The notes beneath the pieces are model-generated. The model searched no databases. It was not told the origin of the DNA and saw only the letters and a program-made list of their open reading frames with translations. From positions 1-37,634 of the forward strand of contig CAIOKO010000249.1 in assembly GCA_903858935.1 (NCBI GenBank): 37,634 nucleotides of DNA. The letters run 5' to 3'. Below, piece after piece: positions 8,863 through 16,565 of the stretch (position 1 is the first letter of the stretch; each line of letters starts with the position of its first letter). Position numbers and translations under genes: made by a program. This DNA is from an uncultured Schlesneria sp. Lineage in GTDB: Bacteria > Planctomycetota > Planctomycetia > Planctomycetales > Planctomycetaceae.

Positions 8863-9150
8863 GTGATCTACATCAATGTTGTGTTGACAGTTAAAGATAC
8901 TAACGACGTTGCCGAGATTCAGGGTCTGCTGTCAGAGCAATGTCGACTGTCACGTCAGGAGCCGGGTTGTCTCCGATTTGAAGTCTACCACTCCAATACA
9001 GACCCTCGGGTTTTTCTTCTCAACGAACACTGGTCGGATCAGGCCGCGATCGATGCTCATCGAAAAGCACTGGCCTACACGACAATCTATGCTCCGAAAG
9101 TCCTGCCTCGCGTTGATCGTGTTCCTCATCCGTCGACGCTGGTTGAATGA
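8863..9150 (+). CDS. Antibiotic biosynthesis monooxygenase (ABM) domain protein, YgiN-like
   Basis: A 95-residue ferredoxin-like-fold protein of the ABM superfamily, which includes quinol monooxygenases such as YgiN and many small dimeric enzymes. Family features are the first strand INVVLTVKD, the central REPGC-type turn (here RQEPGCLRFEVYHS), the strand FLLNEHWSD and the helix AIDAHRKALAYT. The start is a GTG at 8863, 15 bp after pheS and preceded by GAAGGAAAT. It probably belongs to the pheS transcript. The substrate is not predictable. Confidence 0.85.
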   Translation: MIYINVVLTVKDTNDVAEIQGLLSEQCRLSRQEPGCLRFEVYHSNTDPRVFLLNEHWSDQAAIDAHRKALAYTTIYAPKVLPRVDRVPHPSTLVE

Positions 9151-9197
9151 CGAGCTTGATTGGCCAGAACGCTTGAACTCAATGAAAGGATTAGAAC

Positions 9198-9809
9198 GTG
9201 AAGAATTTCGTTTCTGCGCTGATCATCGGCGTCTGTACGTCTTGTCTTCTATTCTCGGCTTTTAGTGTTCCCGCAGCAACCGGTTCTACGGCTGATCAGT
9301 CGGTCAATGATGGCAAGCTCGAAAAAACAAAGATCGCCGTGGTCGATCTGAATCTCGTATTGAACAAATCAAAGTCTCTCCAGCAATCACTGGGCAAGCT
9401 GAAGCTTAATGTCTCTGAGGGAGAAGAAGTCGCCAAAAAGAAGCTGGCGGAGATTCAGCAGTTAACTCAGAGATTGATGGGCCTCGATAAAGAGTCGGAA
9501 GAATTCAAGGATCTCGAATTTCGCCTGCAACGGAAAAAGAAGGAATTCGAAGAGTTCAGGCAGGAAGGGATTCGCAGGTTTGCCAATGAAGAATCAGAGG
9601 CTTTTTTAAGGGCTTATCGTATTGCCGCCAAGGAAATCGCCAATTATGCCCAGGCACATAAAATCGATCTCGTGACGCGTTTTCATCGAAACAATTTTGA
9701 AGACAACAATCCTGCGACGGTGTTGCCGACCTTGAACGGCATGCAAGTCTTATACGAAAACAATCTTGATATCACCGACGAAATCATTTCTGTAATGGCA
9801 GAACAGTAG
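9198..9809 (+). CDS. OmpH/Skp family periplasmic chaperone-like protein
   Basis: A 203-residue secreted protein with a GTG start at 9198 and a signal peptide up to about residue 27 (VCTSCLLFSAFSVPAAT). The mature part starts with KIAVVDLNLVLNKSKSLQQS, the usual OmpH/Skp opening strand. It continues with a charged helical hairpin (residues ~65-135, coiled-coil tentacles) and returns to a short beta segment with KIDLVTRF. Skp holds unfolded outer-membrane proteins in the periplasm. In planctomycetes an equivalent role is inference, because bamA and lpxD, the usual neighbours, are absent here. Confidence 0.8.
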   Translation: MKNFVSALIIGVCTSCLLFSAFSVPAATGSTADQSVNDGKLEKTKIAVVDLNLVLNKSKSLQQSLGKLKLNVSEGEEVAKKKLAEIQQLTQRLMGLDKESEEFKDLEFRLQRKKKEFEEFRQEGIRRFANEESEAFLRAYRIAAKEIANYAQAHKIDLVTRFHRNNFEDNNPATVLPTLNGMQVLYENNLDITDEIISVMAEQ

Positions 9810-9881
9810 CTGATAAGAGTGTTCAACTACTCTTTCAATCGCACCGAAATCTCATCACTTTTTTTGACGGTTAATCTCACC

Positions 9882-11561
9882 ATGACGCAGATCAACAAAT
9901 ACAGCTCACGAATCACTCAGCCCCGTTCACAGGGGGCTTCGCAGGCCATGCTTTACGCCACTGGTATGACCCGCGAAGACATGGATAAGGCACAAGTCGG
10001 TATTTCCGCCGTCTGGTACGACGGTAATCCCTGCAATATGCACCTCAACAAGCTTTCCGAAAAAGTGAAAGAAGGGGTCAATGCGGCTGGATTGTATGGA
10101 ATGCGATTCAACACGATCGGCGTCAGCGACGGGATCTCGATGGGGACCGACGGGATGTCGTACTCGCTCCAGTCACGTGACATCATCGCTGACAGCATCG
10201 AAACCGTAATGTCGGCCCAGTGGTACGACGCCAATATTTCGATCCCGGGCTGCGACAAAAACATGCCCGGCTGCATCATGGCGATGGGGCGACTGAACCG
10301 CCCGTCACTGATGATTTACGGCGGAACAATCAAGGCGGGCTGTATCGACTTGCATCCCAAGCTCGATATCGTTTCGGCGTTCCAGTGCTACGGTGAATAT
10401 ATTACCGGCAAGATCACGGACGAAGAACGTCAGGCGATCGTGGAACATAGTTGTCCCGGAGCCGGAGCGTGCGGCGGGATGTACACGGCGAATACGATGG
10501 CCTCAGCAATCGAAGCCATGGGGATGTCACTACCCTACAGCTCATCCATTCCCGCTGAAGATCCAATCAAGCTGGGTGAATGTATCGCCGCAGGCAAAGC
10601 GATCCGCAAACTGCTGGAACTCGACCTGAAACCACGCGATATCATGACCCGTGCGGCGTTCGAGAATGCGATGGTCCTGATTATGGCAACGGGCGGATCA
10701 ACGAACGCGGTGCTGCACTTGATCGCCATGGCACGTGCTGTCAATGTGCCGCTGACCATTGATGACTTCCAGTCGGTCAGTGACCGCATCCCGTACATCG
10801 CAGACCTGAAGCCGAGCGGGAAATACGTGATGGAAGACCTGCATCACGTGGGTGGTACTCCCGCAGTCATGAAGTATCTGCTCGAAAAAGGACTGATTGA
10901 CGGCAGCTGTATGACAGTGACCGGAAAGTCTGTGGCCGAAAATCTGAAGGACTTGCCAGGACTTGCCGAAGGTCAGCGAATCATTCAGCCCATTGAAAAG
11001 CCTTTAAAAGAATCAGGCCACATCCGCATTATGCGCGGCAACTTCTGTCCGGACGGAGCGGTCGCCAAGATCACCGGCAAAGAAGGTTTGATTTTCTCGG
11101 GACCGGCTCGCGTCTTCGATTCGGAAGAACTGATGCTCAAGGGGCTCGAAGACGGACTGATTCATAAAGGGGATGTGATCGTCATCCGTTATGAAGGACC
11201 AAAGGGTGGTCCTGGCATGCCCGAAATGTTGACTCCGACTTCGGCGATTATGGGAGCAGGCCTCGGTGCGGACGTGGCACTGATTACCGACGGCCGTTTC
11301 TCGGGCGGATCACACGGGTTCCTTGTGGGACATGTGACGCCAGAGGCACAGGAAGGGGGGGCAATTGCCCTGTTGAAAGACGGAGACAAAATCACGATTA
11401 ATGCGGAAATCAATCGCATCGATCTGGATCTGTCGGATGCTGAGCTTTCACAACGACGCAAGGCTTGGAGAGCCCCCGAATTGAAGGCAACTCGCGGGAC
11501 ACTGTACAAGTACATCAAAAGCGTCAAGAGCGCGTCCGAAGGGTGTGTCACAGACGAATGA
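9882..11561 (+). CDS. ilvD: Dihydroxy-acid dehydratase
   Basis: IlvD dehydrates 2,3-dihydroxy-isovalerate and 2,3-dihydroxy-3-methylvalerate to the 2-oxo acids in valine and isoleucine synthesis. The 559-residue product has normal length and the Fe-S ligands of the family: Cys in GNPCNMHLN, Cys in [10 protein letters not shown] and the [17 protein letters not shown] block. The C-terminal [17 protein letters not shown] motif is present too. I took the ATG at 9882 ([13 protein letters not shown]) because it gives the family start; the 21 codons before it are not conserved-looking. Genes for other branched-chain enzymes are not adjacent. Confidence 0.97.
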   Translation: MTQINKYSSRITQPRSQGASQAMLYATGMTREDMDKAQVGISAVWYDGNPCNMHLNKLSEKVKEGVNAAGLYGMRFNTIGVSDGISMGTDGMSYSLQSRDIIADSIETVMSAQWYDANISIPGCDKNMPGCIMAMGRLNRPSLMIYGGTIKAGCIDLHPKLDIVSAFQCYGEYITGKITDEERQAIVEHSCPGAGACGGMYTANTMASAIEAMGMSLPYSSSIPAEDPIKLGECIAAGKAIRKLLELDLKPRDIMTRAAFENAMVLIMATGGSTNAVLHLIAMARAVNVPLTIDDFQSVSDRIPYIADLKPSGKYVMEDLHHVGGTPAVMKYLLEKGLIDGSCMTVTGKSVAENLKDLPGLAEGQRIIQPIEKPLKESGHIRIMRGNFCPDGAVAKITGKEGLIFSGPARVFDSEELMLKGLEDGLIHKGDVIVIRYEGPKGGPGMPEMLTPTSAIMGAGLGADVALITDGRFSGGSHGFLVGHVTPEAQEGGAIALLKDGDKITINAEINRIDLDLSDAELSQRRKAWRAPELKATRGTLYKYIKSVKSASEGCVTDE

Positions 11562-11584
11562 TCGTCCGCTTCGAACTATCCAAA

Positions 11585-11612
11585 TTGACCGCAACTGGCT
11601 TTTCCCTATAAT
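11585..11612 (+). promoter_or_regulatory. Sigma-70 type promoter of trxA
   Basis: TTGACC at 11585-11590 and a perfect TATAAT at 11607-11612 are separated by 16 bp. They lie 75 bp upstream of the trxA ATG and 23 bp after the ilvD stop, so trxA can be transcribed independently. Confidence 0.75.
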
Positions 11613-11686
11613 CCCATGCATAACATGGACGACCAAATTATCGCAGTTTACGCGATCAGGCAGTTTTACTTTCCGAGAGAAAAATC

Positions 11687-12013
11687 ATGGCAGGCAATTT
11701 GACGGAGTTTTCGGACGCAGCTTTTGAGTCAGATGTCCTTAAGAGCGATCAACTTGTGGTAGTTGACTTCTGGGCACCGTGGTGCGGCCCCTGTAAGTTA
11801 CTTGCCCCAAAAATTGAAGAACTTGCTACAACTTACGCAGGGCGTGTCAAAGTCGGCAAGCTGAATATCGATGACCATCAACATTATGCAGGACAGTTTG
11901 GAATCAGCTCGATTCCGACGGTTCTGTTTTTCAAAGGTGGTCAACGAGTCGCCAGTTGTGTCGGAAATGTTAACGGCGCTGAATTAGTTAAGAACGTTGA
12001 AGCGAATCTCTAG
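11687..12013 (+). CDS. trxA: Thioredoxin
   Basis: A 108-residue cytoplasmic disulfide reductase. The active site WCGPC (Cys33, Cys36) sits in the standard FWAPWCGPCK context. The buried Asp is in VVVDFW and the cis-proline is in SSIPTVLFF. Length and residues are canonical, with no signal peptide. It has its own consensus promoter and is followed by two hairpins, the second with a T-run, so it is probably a single-gene transcript. Confidence 0.96.
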   Translation: MAGNLTEFSDAAFESDVLKSDQLVVVDFWAPWCGPCKLLAPKIEELATTYAGRVKVGKLNIDDHQHYAGQFGISSIPTVLFFKGGQRVASCVGNVNGAELVKNVEANL

Positions 12014-12022
12014 TTTCTACGT

Positions 12023-12052
12023 GTCAGATGTTCGACGGATCGGACATCTGAC
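12023..12052. other. Perfect 9-bp inverted repeat after trxA
   Basis: GTCAGATGT at 12023-12031 pairs perfectly with ACATCTGAC at 12044-12052 around a 12-nt loop. It starts 10 bp after the trxA stop and has no T-run. It may protect the mRNA 3' end or act together with the following terminator. Confidence 0.55.
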
Positions 12053-12084
12053 TGAGTACTGGTGAATATTGCAATTGTTTTCTG

Positions 12085-12117
12085 AGCACGGACTTACTGT
12101 CCGTGTTCCTGTTTTTT
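12085..12117 (+). terminator. Intrinsic terminator of trxA
   Basis: AGCACGGAC (12085-12093) pairs with GTCCGTGTT (12099-12107), with one G-U pair, around a 5-nt loop. It is followed after CCTG by six T residues. Confidence 0.75.
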
Positions 12118-12245
12118 GCCGGATTTTTTCCCCCGGGGAATTCAACCGAAAGGTTGTGCTTCAGCAATTCAGCCGAAAAGGGTTCGATTGTTGAAGTTAA
12201 GCCACTTTGGACGTGGCGGGGGGAGCGCAGGGAAAGGATTCCCGT

Positions 12246-14411
12246 ATGAAAGAGCAACTCTCCGATGATCTGGGTCGCCTGACGGTTCGACCGACGAACG
12301 CGCTGACAGGTGAAGCTCAAAAATCCGACTCCGTTGGATCAGGCCTTCGGATTGATTCCGCTCACAGTATCGCTGGACACTCTGGCCAGTCGGAAACTTT
12401 GTCTCGTGACCAGCAGAACCGGACTTCTGGACGCTCACCGGAATCTTCCGGCACACGAACAGCCTCGGATGTTCCCCAACTGGACACTCATTTCCTCCAT
12501 GAAGTGAGTCAGATCGCTCACCGATTACACCTGCAGATTCAATCTCAAAAAGACGAGTTAGATGTTCGTGAACGAGCGTTCCAGGAACTGAAATCCACGT
12601 TTGAGAACGAAAGACTGCGATCAGTCCAATCGGTTGCGTCCGAGCGATCGTTATTAGAAGCCCTGACGATTCGTCTCGAAACGAACGAAAAAACATTCGC
12701 CGAGCGATACGCCTCTTTCGAATTGCAGTCGCGAGCGTTTGAGGCTGAACGAATTCAGTTCATTCGCCAACTCGATGAGTTGGAAAAACGAAAACAATCA
12801 TTTCGACAAGAGGTCATCGACGAGCTGAAAAGCGAACGTGATGCGTTCGAACGAACTCAATCTGTGTTTAACGCCGAGCAGGAACGAGTCAAACTTCTCG
12901 AAGCGACATTACAAAAGCGACTGGCCGAGCTTGCGGTTGAAAATGGCCGAATTCTTGAATCCGAGCGTGAAAAGCTTTGGCATGCGCTAACGACAGAGTG
13001 GGAGCAGCGGCATGTTGCGTTCCAGCAGGATCAGCAAGCGTGGCAAAAGCTTCGGGATTCCGAACAAGCGGAACTCGATCGCGAAAAAGCATTTTTTGAG
13101 TCGACAGTTACCAGCGCCAACGCGGAATTCGTCACGACTCGTGAAGCTCTGGCAATCGAACTGGCGGAGTTACGAGAACAGCATAAGCGGCAACTTGAGG
13201 CTGAGCAAAACGAATTGAAGCAGACTCGCGAGCTAGAACAAGGCGAACTGCGAGCCGCACGTCAGGAATGCGAACGAGAAATTCAAAACGCTCGTGAAGC
13301 ACATGAACTCGCACTGCAGAGTGAACGCGAGGCTTGGGAAGAAACACGCCGACGTGAAGAGGCTGAGTCGATCGCTGCCCGAGAATCGCTCGACCGCCAA
13401 TTGATCGCCCAGCGCGAGCAAGAGGCTGAAAGTCTGCATGCGGAACGTCGTGAATGGGAACTGAATCTCACTCGCGAAAAAGAAGCCCTGGCCGCGTTGC
13501 AGAGCGAGTTGTTGCGGGAACGGACGCTGATTGAAAGCCGAATCCGGTTCCAGCAGGATCATCTGGATAAGTCCCGTTACGAATTTGAGCAGGTACAGAA
13601 CGAACATCGTCGTGAGCGTCAGGTCGAACAACAGCGCCTTGAAGAAGCGGGAATGCAGATCATCCGTCGTCTACGGCAAGTTGATCAGTATCGATCCTCG
13701 ATCGATGAGCGAGAGAAATCTCTTGACCGTGAACACGAAGTATTCCATCAGATGCGAGAGGCCATTACGAATACGGTCGAGCTGGATCGATTGAATATTC
13801 AGGCTGAACGACAAGCCTGGGATCAGGAACGCGAGTACCAGCAAACCGAATTACGTCGCCAGCAGGAAGCGGTCGCCGAACGGAGTGAAAGCCTGGAAAG
13901 CCGCCGTGCCCGACTGGATAAGTTACGAGCCGAACTCGAAGAAACACATCGCGCGACTCTCGAAATGCGATTGGCGGTCGAAGAAGCGTGGGCTCAGGTC
14001 ACCACGGCGACCGATCCGGAAGACGCCCGAGAACGAGTTGAACAGGCTCGAAAAGCATTGGTCGACAATTACCAGCAATTGCATGCAACACTCAATGAGC
14101 AGCGCCACGACCAATTCGAAGCTCAAGCGAAATTCGAACGCCAGCGAACCGAGTTCGCCGAAGAACGTCAAAAGCTGACCCAATGGTTCGCCGCCCGCGA
14201 CGAAGAATTGCGTCGTGGCGAAGAACGCCTGCGGATCTCAACAGCCGAGTCCTCGTTGCAGCACACAAACTGGCTCGCCGCCCGCGACCGCTGGCTGATC
14301 GAAAGAACCGAAGCAGAACAACTGATTCGACGGCTTCTATCTTCGCTCGGTGAAAACAATCGCGAACAATCCCGCGATGTTGAGGCGTTGCTTCCGCAGA
14401 GCGAAGCCTAA
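12246..14411 (+). CDS. Long coiled-coil protein of unknown function
   Basis: A 721-residue protein rich in Glu, Gln and Arg. The first ~90 residues are polar and probably disordered. Residues ~95-700 are almost continuous helix with heptad-like spacing and many ERE, EER and REQE clusters, ending in a short non-helical tail. No signal peptide, membrane segment or nucleotide-binding motif is visible. I chose the ATG at 12246, behind GGGAAAGGA; a TTG at 12207 would add 13 unconvincing residues. A cytoskeletal, scaffolding or chromosome-associated role is possible, but the sequence does not decide. Low-complexity bias will produce spurious matches to myosin or SMC-like proteins. Confidence 0.8.
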   Translation: MKEQLSDDLGRLTVRPTNALTGEAQKSDSVGSGLRIDSAHSIAGHSGQSETLSRDQQNRTSGRSPESSGTRTASDVPQLDTHFLHEVSQIAHRLHLQIQSQKDELDVRERAFQELKSTFENERLRSVQSVASERSLLEALTIRLETNEKTFAERYASFELQSRAFEAERIQFIRQLDELEKRKQSFRQEVIDELKSERDAFERTQSVFNAEQERVKLLEATLQKRLAELAVENGRILESEREKLWHALTTEWEQRHVAFQQDQQAWQKLRDSEQAELDREKAFFESTVTSANAEFVTTREALAIELAELREQHKRQLEAEQNELKQTRELEQGELRAARQECEREIQNAREAHELALQSEREAWEETRRREEAESIAARESLDRQLIAQREQEAESLHAERREWELNLTREKEALAALQSELLRERTLIESRIRFQQDHLDKSRYEFEQVQNEHRRERQVEQQRLEEAGMQIIRRLRQVDQYRSSIDEREKSLDREHEVFHQMREAITNTVELDRLNIQAERQAWDQEREYQQTELRRQQEAVAERSESLESRRARLDKLRAELEETHRATLEMRLAVEEAWAQVTTATDPEDARERVEQARKALVDNYQQLHATLNEQRHDQFEAQAKFERQRTEFAEERQKLTQWFAARDEELRRGEERLRISTAESSLQHTNWLAARDRWLIERTEAEQLIRRLLSSLGENNREQSRDVEALLPQSEA

Positions 14412-14964
14412 GCCGAATCCTGTCTTAAAAAAAATGGATTCTTGGAGACAAATGGATTCGATTTGCCTCAACCCGTACATGTCTTCGTTTTCCCCATGGC
14501 CTGGCTAAGCGAGAGCGAATTTGGATGCCGTCGGTCGCGGCTTAATTCAACGTTTGTTTTTTCTTCTGCTTTCCACGTTGACTTGCCCAAAAGGAAGCAA
14601 TTTGGTGTGGTTGGATCTGAGTAAGGGTCGTCCCCTTCAGGCTTCGGATCGGAGCATTAGCGCTAAAAACTCCGTTTCGACCTGTATTCATTTTTGAATT
14701 GTTACGATATACGCAGGGTTCCCGCTAAAAACTCGGGTATCGAGAAGGTTGTACGTCGCAAGTGTGTTTTCGCTGTCTAGGTTGTTTCATTCTGCAATCC
14801 AGAATTGATATAACGCTTTCAGTGGAGGGATTCATAACTGGCATGATCCCAGCGTTGCTCGCCACGCAAAAAACACTGGGGTCTGTAAGACAAACCCCCT
14901 TGGTGTAAAGCAACTGATCGATGAGTTGACCGTTTGCCACTTGCGGAATGAGAACCTCTTAACC
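14412..14964. other. 553-bp intergenic region with a repeated hairpin motif
   Basis: I see no convincing gene here. The 12-mer CGCTAAAAACTC occurs at 14661-14672 and 14723-14734. Both copies lie in the loop and 3' arm of short hairpins: CGGAG/CTCCG around 14650-14674, and CCCG/CGGG around 14721-14737. A further imperfect stem (ACAC..GGGG / CCCC..GTGT, about 14870-14908) lies before the TPR gene. Short reading frames in this stretch look non-coding. Confidence 0.4.
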
Positions 14965-16326
14965 ATGCATCACGACGTCAAAGTTTTTCTGTCGGCGGAT
15001 ACGAAGGATGCGTTGTCTCGAGCCAAGTCCGATGATCCCGCTGGGCTGATCGAGGACGGAAACAGTCCGGCAGAGGACGAGATATCGATGCGGCAAACTC
15101 TGGCGATGGACGAGCAGACTTACGGTGCCGAGCACCCCAATGTCGCCCGTAGCCTCAACGATCTGGCTCAACTCCTGCAGGACGAGAACCGATTGGCAGA
15201 GGCTGAGCCTCTGATGCGCCGAGCGCTGGCAATCGACGAGCAGTCTTATGGGACAGATCACCCACAGGTCGCTCGTGATCTCAATAATCTGGCTCAATTG
15301 CTTCAGGACGATAACCGACTGGCGGAGGCGGAGTCGTTGATGCGCCGTGCGCTGGCGATCGACGAACAATCGTACGGTGCAGACCACCCGGACGTTGCTG
15401 TCGCCCTGAACAACCTGGCTTTGTTGCTCCAGGCGACCAACCGCTTGGCAGAAGCGGAACCATTAATGCGCCGTGCTCTGGTGATCGATGAACGGTCGTA
15501 CGGAGCGGACCACCCGGATGTCGCGATCGACCTGAACAATCTGGCTGCGTTGCTTAAAGCGAAGAATCGTCTCACAGAGGCCGAGCCATTAATGCGCCGT
15601 GCGCTGGCAATTGACGAGCAGTCGTATGGAGCGGACCACCCCGATGTTGCGATCGACCTGAGCAACCTGGCTGCGTTGCTCAAGGCGGCAAACCGTCTGG
15701 CTGAGGCAGAGCCGTTAATGCGCCGTGCGCTGACGATCGACGAAATGGCTTACGGAGCGAACCACCCGGATGTTGCCTCCGCACTGAACAATCTGGCTCA
15801 GTTGCTGCAGGACACGAACCGTCTGACGGAGGCCGAGTCGTTAATGCGTCGTGCGCTGGCGATCGAAGAACTTGCGTACGGTGCCGAGCACCCGGCGGTC
15901 GCCATCGCCTTAAACAACCTGGCTGCGTTGTTGAAGGAGACGAACCGGTTGACGGAGGCTGAGCCCTTAATGCGCCGGGCTCGGGCGATCGACGAGCAAG
16001 CCTACGGCGCCGAGCATCCAAGGGTCGCAATTGATCTGAATAATCTCGCCGCGTTGCTCCAGGCGATGAACCGGCTGATCGACGCTGAGCCGTTAATGCA
16101 TCACGCTCTTGTGATTGATGAGAAGTGTTATGGCGCCGAGCACCCTAATGTCGGGATTCGCCTCAACAATCTGGCGGAGTTGTTGCAGGCGACGAACCGG
16201 CAGACCGAAGCCGAACCGCTAATGCGTCGAGCACTGGCGATCTTTGTGAATCGTCTTGGCGACGATCATCCGAATTCCGTGGTCGTCAGAAACAACCATC
16301 GAGCGCTACTCAAAGAGATTGGTTGA
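14965..16326 (+). CDS. Tetratricopeptide repeat protein, ten 42-residue kinesin-light-chain-type repeats
   Basis: A 453-residue protein. After a ~35-residue leader, residues ~37-450 consist of ten tandem 42-residue repeats of the TPR_10/TPR_12 kind, with consensus AEPLMRRALAIDE..YGA, then HPDVAxxLNNLAxLLxxxNR. Repeats 2 to 8 are very alike; the tenth is degenerate (VNRLGDDHPNSVVVRNNHR) and probably caps the superhelix. No signal peptide or enzymatic domain is seen, so a protein-protein interaction role is likely. The ATG at 14965 is preferred to a TTG at 14926. The DNA repeats every 126 bp, so the repeat number could vary between strains. Some relatives are fused to NB-ARC or CHAT domains, but none is present here. 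Confidence 0.88.
   Translation: MHHDVKVFLSADTKDALSRAKSDDPAGLIEDGNSPAEDEISMRQTLAMDEQTYGAEHPNVARSLNDLAQLLQDENRLAEAEPLMRRALAIDEQSYGTDHPQVARDLNNLAQLLQDDNRLAEAESLMRRALAIDEQSYGADHPDVAVALNNLALLLQATNRLAEAEPLMRRALVIDERSYGADHPDVAIDLNNLAALLKAKNRLTEAEPLMRRALAIDEQSYGADHPDVAIDLSNLAALLKAANRLAEAEPLMRRALTIDEMAYGANHPDVASALNNLAQLLQDTNRLTEAESLMRRALAIEELAYGAEHPAVAIALNNLAALLKETNRLTEAEPLMRRARAIDEQAYGAEHPRVAIDLNNLAALLQAMNRLIDAEPLMHHALVIDEKCYGAEHPNVGIRLNNLAELLQATNRQTEAEPLMRRALAIFVNRLGDDHPNSVVVRNNHRALLKEIG
15073..16320 (+). repeat. Ten tandem 126-bp coding repeats
   Basis: The 42-codon TPR units are recognisably repeated at DNA level. The block around GAGCC(G/A)TTAATGCGCC recurs with little change every 126 bp from about 15208 to 16230. 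This is recent internal duplication within a gene, not a CRISPR array: there are no unique spacers and the frame is open throughout. Confidence 0.85.
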
Positions 16327-16404
16327 CCGATCAGGCGATTGAACGGAAGAACGTTCCGACAGGTCAAGATCGTCAAGGATTATGACGACGTGCCACTGGC
16401 ACAC

Positions 16405-16438
16405 GAAAACAATTCTCATTGTTTTCTCAAAAAACAAT
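16405..16438 (+). promoter_or_regulatory. Mutually exclusive hairpins upstream of the haem-protein gene
   Basis: Three arms are present: GAAAACAAT (16405-16413), ATTGTTTTC (16418-16426) and AAAACAAT (16431-16438). The middle arm can pair perfectly with either neighbour, giving a 9-bp or an 8-bp stem. They lie ~130 bp before the start at 16566. A regulatory switch is inference only. Confidence 0.35.
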
Positions 16439-16565
16439 CGTTCGTCGCAACGTCCAAATGGGCACGGCGCGGCAAATTCAATTGCATCGCTTGCTTCGCT
16501 CAACAAGCTGAGATTATCAATACCGTTCTCCCGCCGAGTTTTTCCCTGCCACTGGAAGTCTTCGC

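Noticed and set aside
14832-14867. Sigma-54-like promoter (CTGGCA ... TTGCT) before the TPR gene
   Set aside because: The spacing between the GG and GC elements is about 5 bp too long for sigma-54.
15073-16320. CRISPR-like periodic repeats
   Set aside because: The 126-bp units are coding, in frame, and lack unique spacers; they are TPR repeats.
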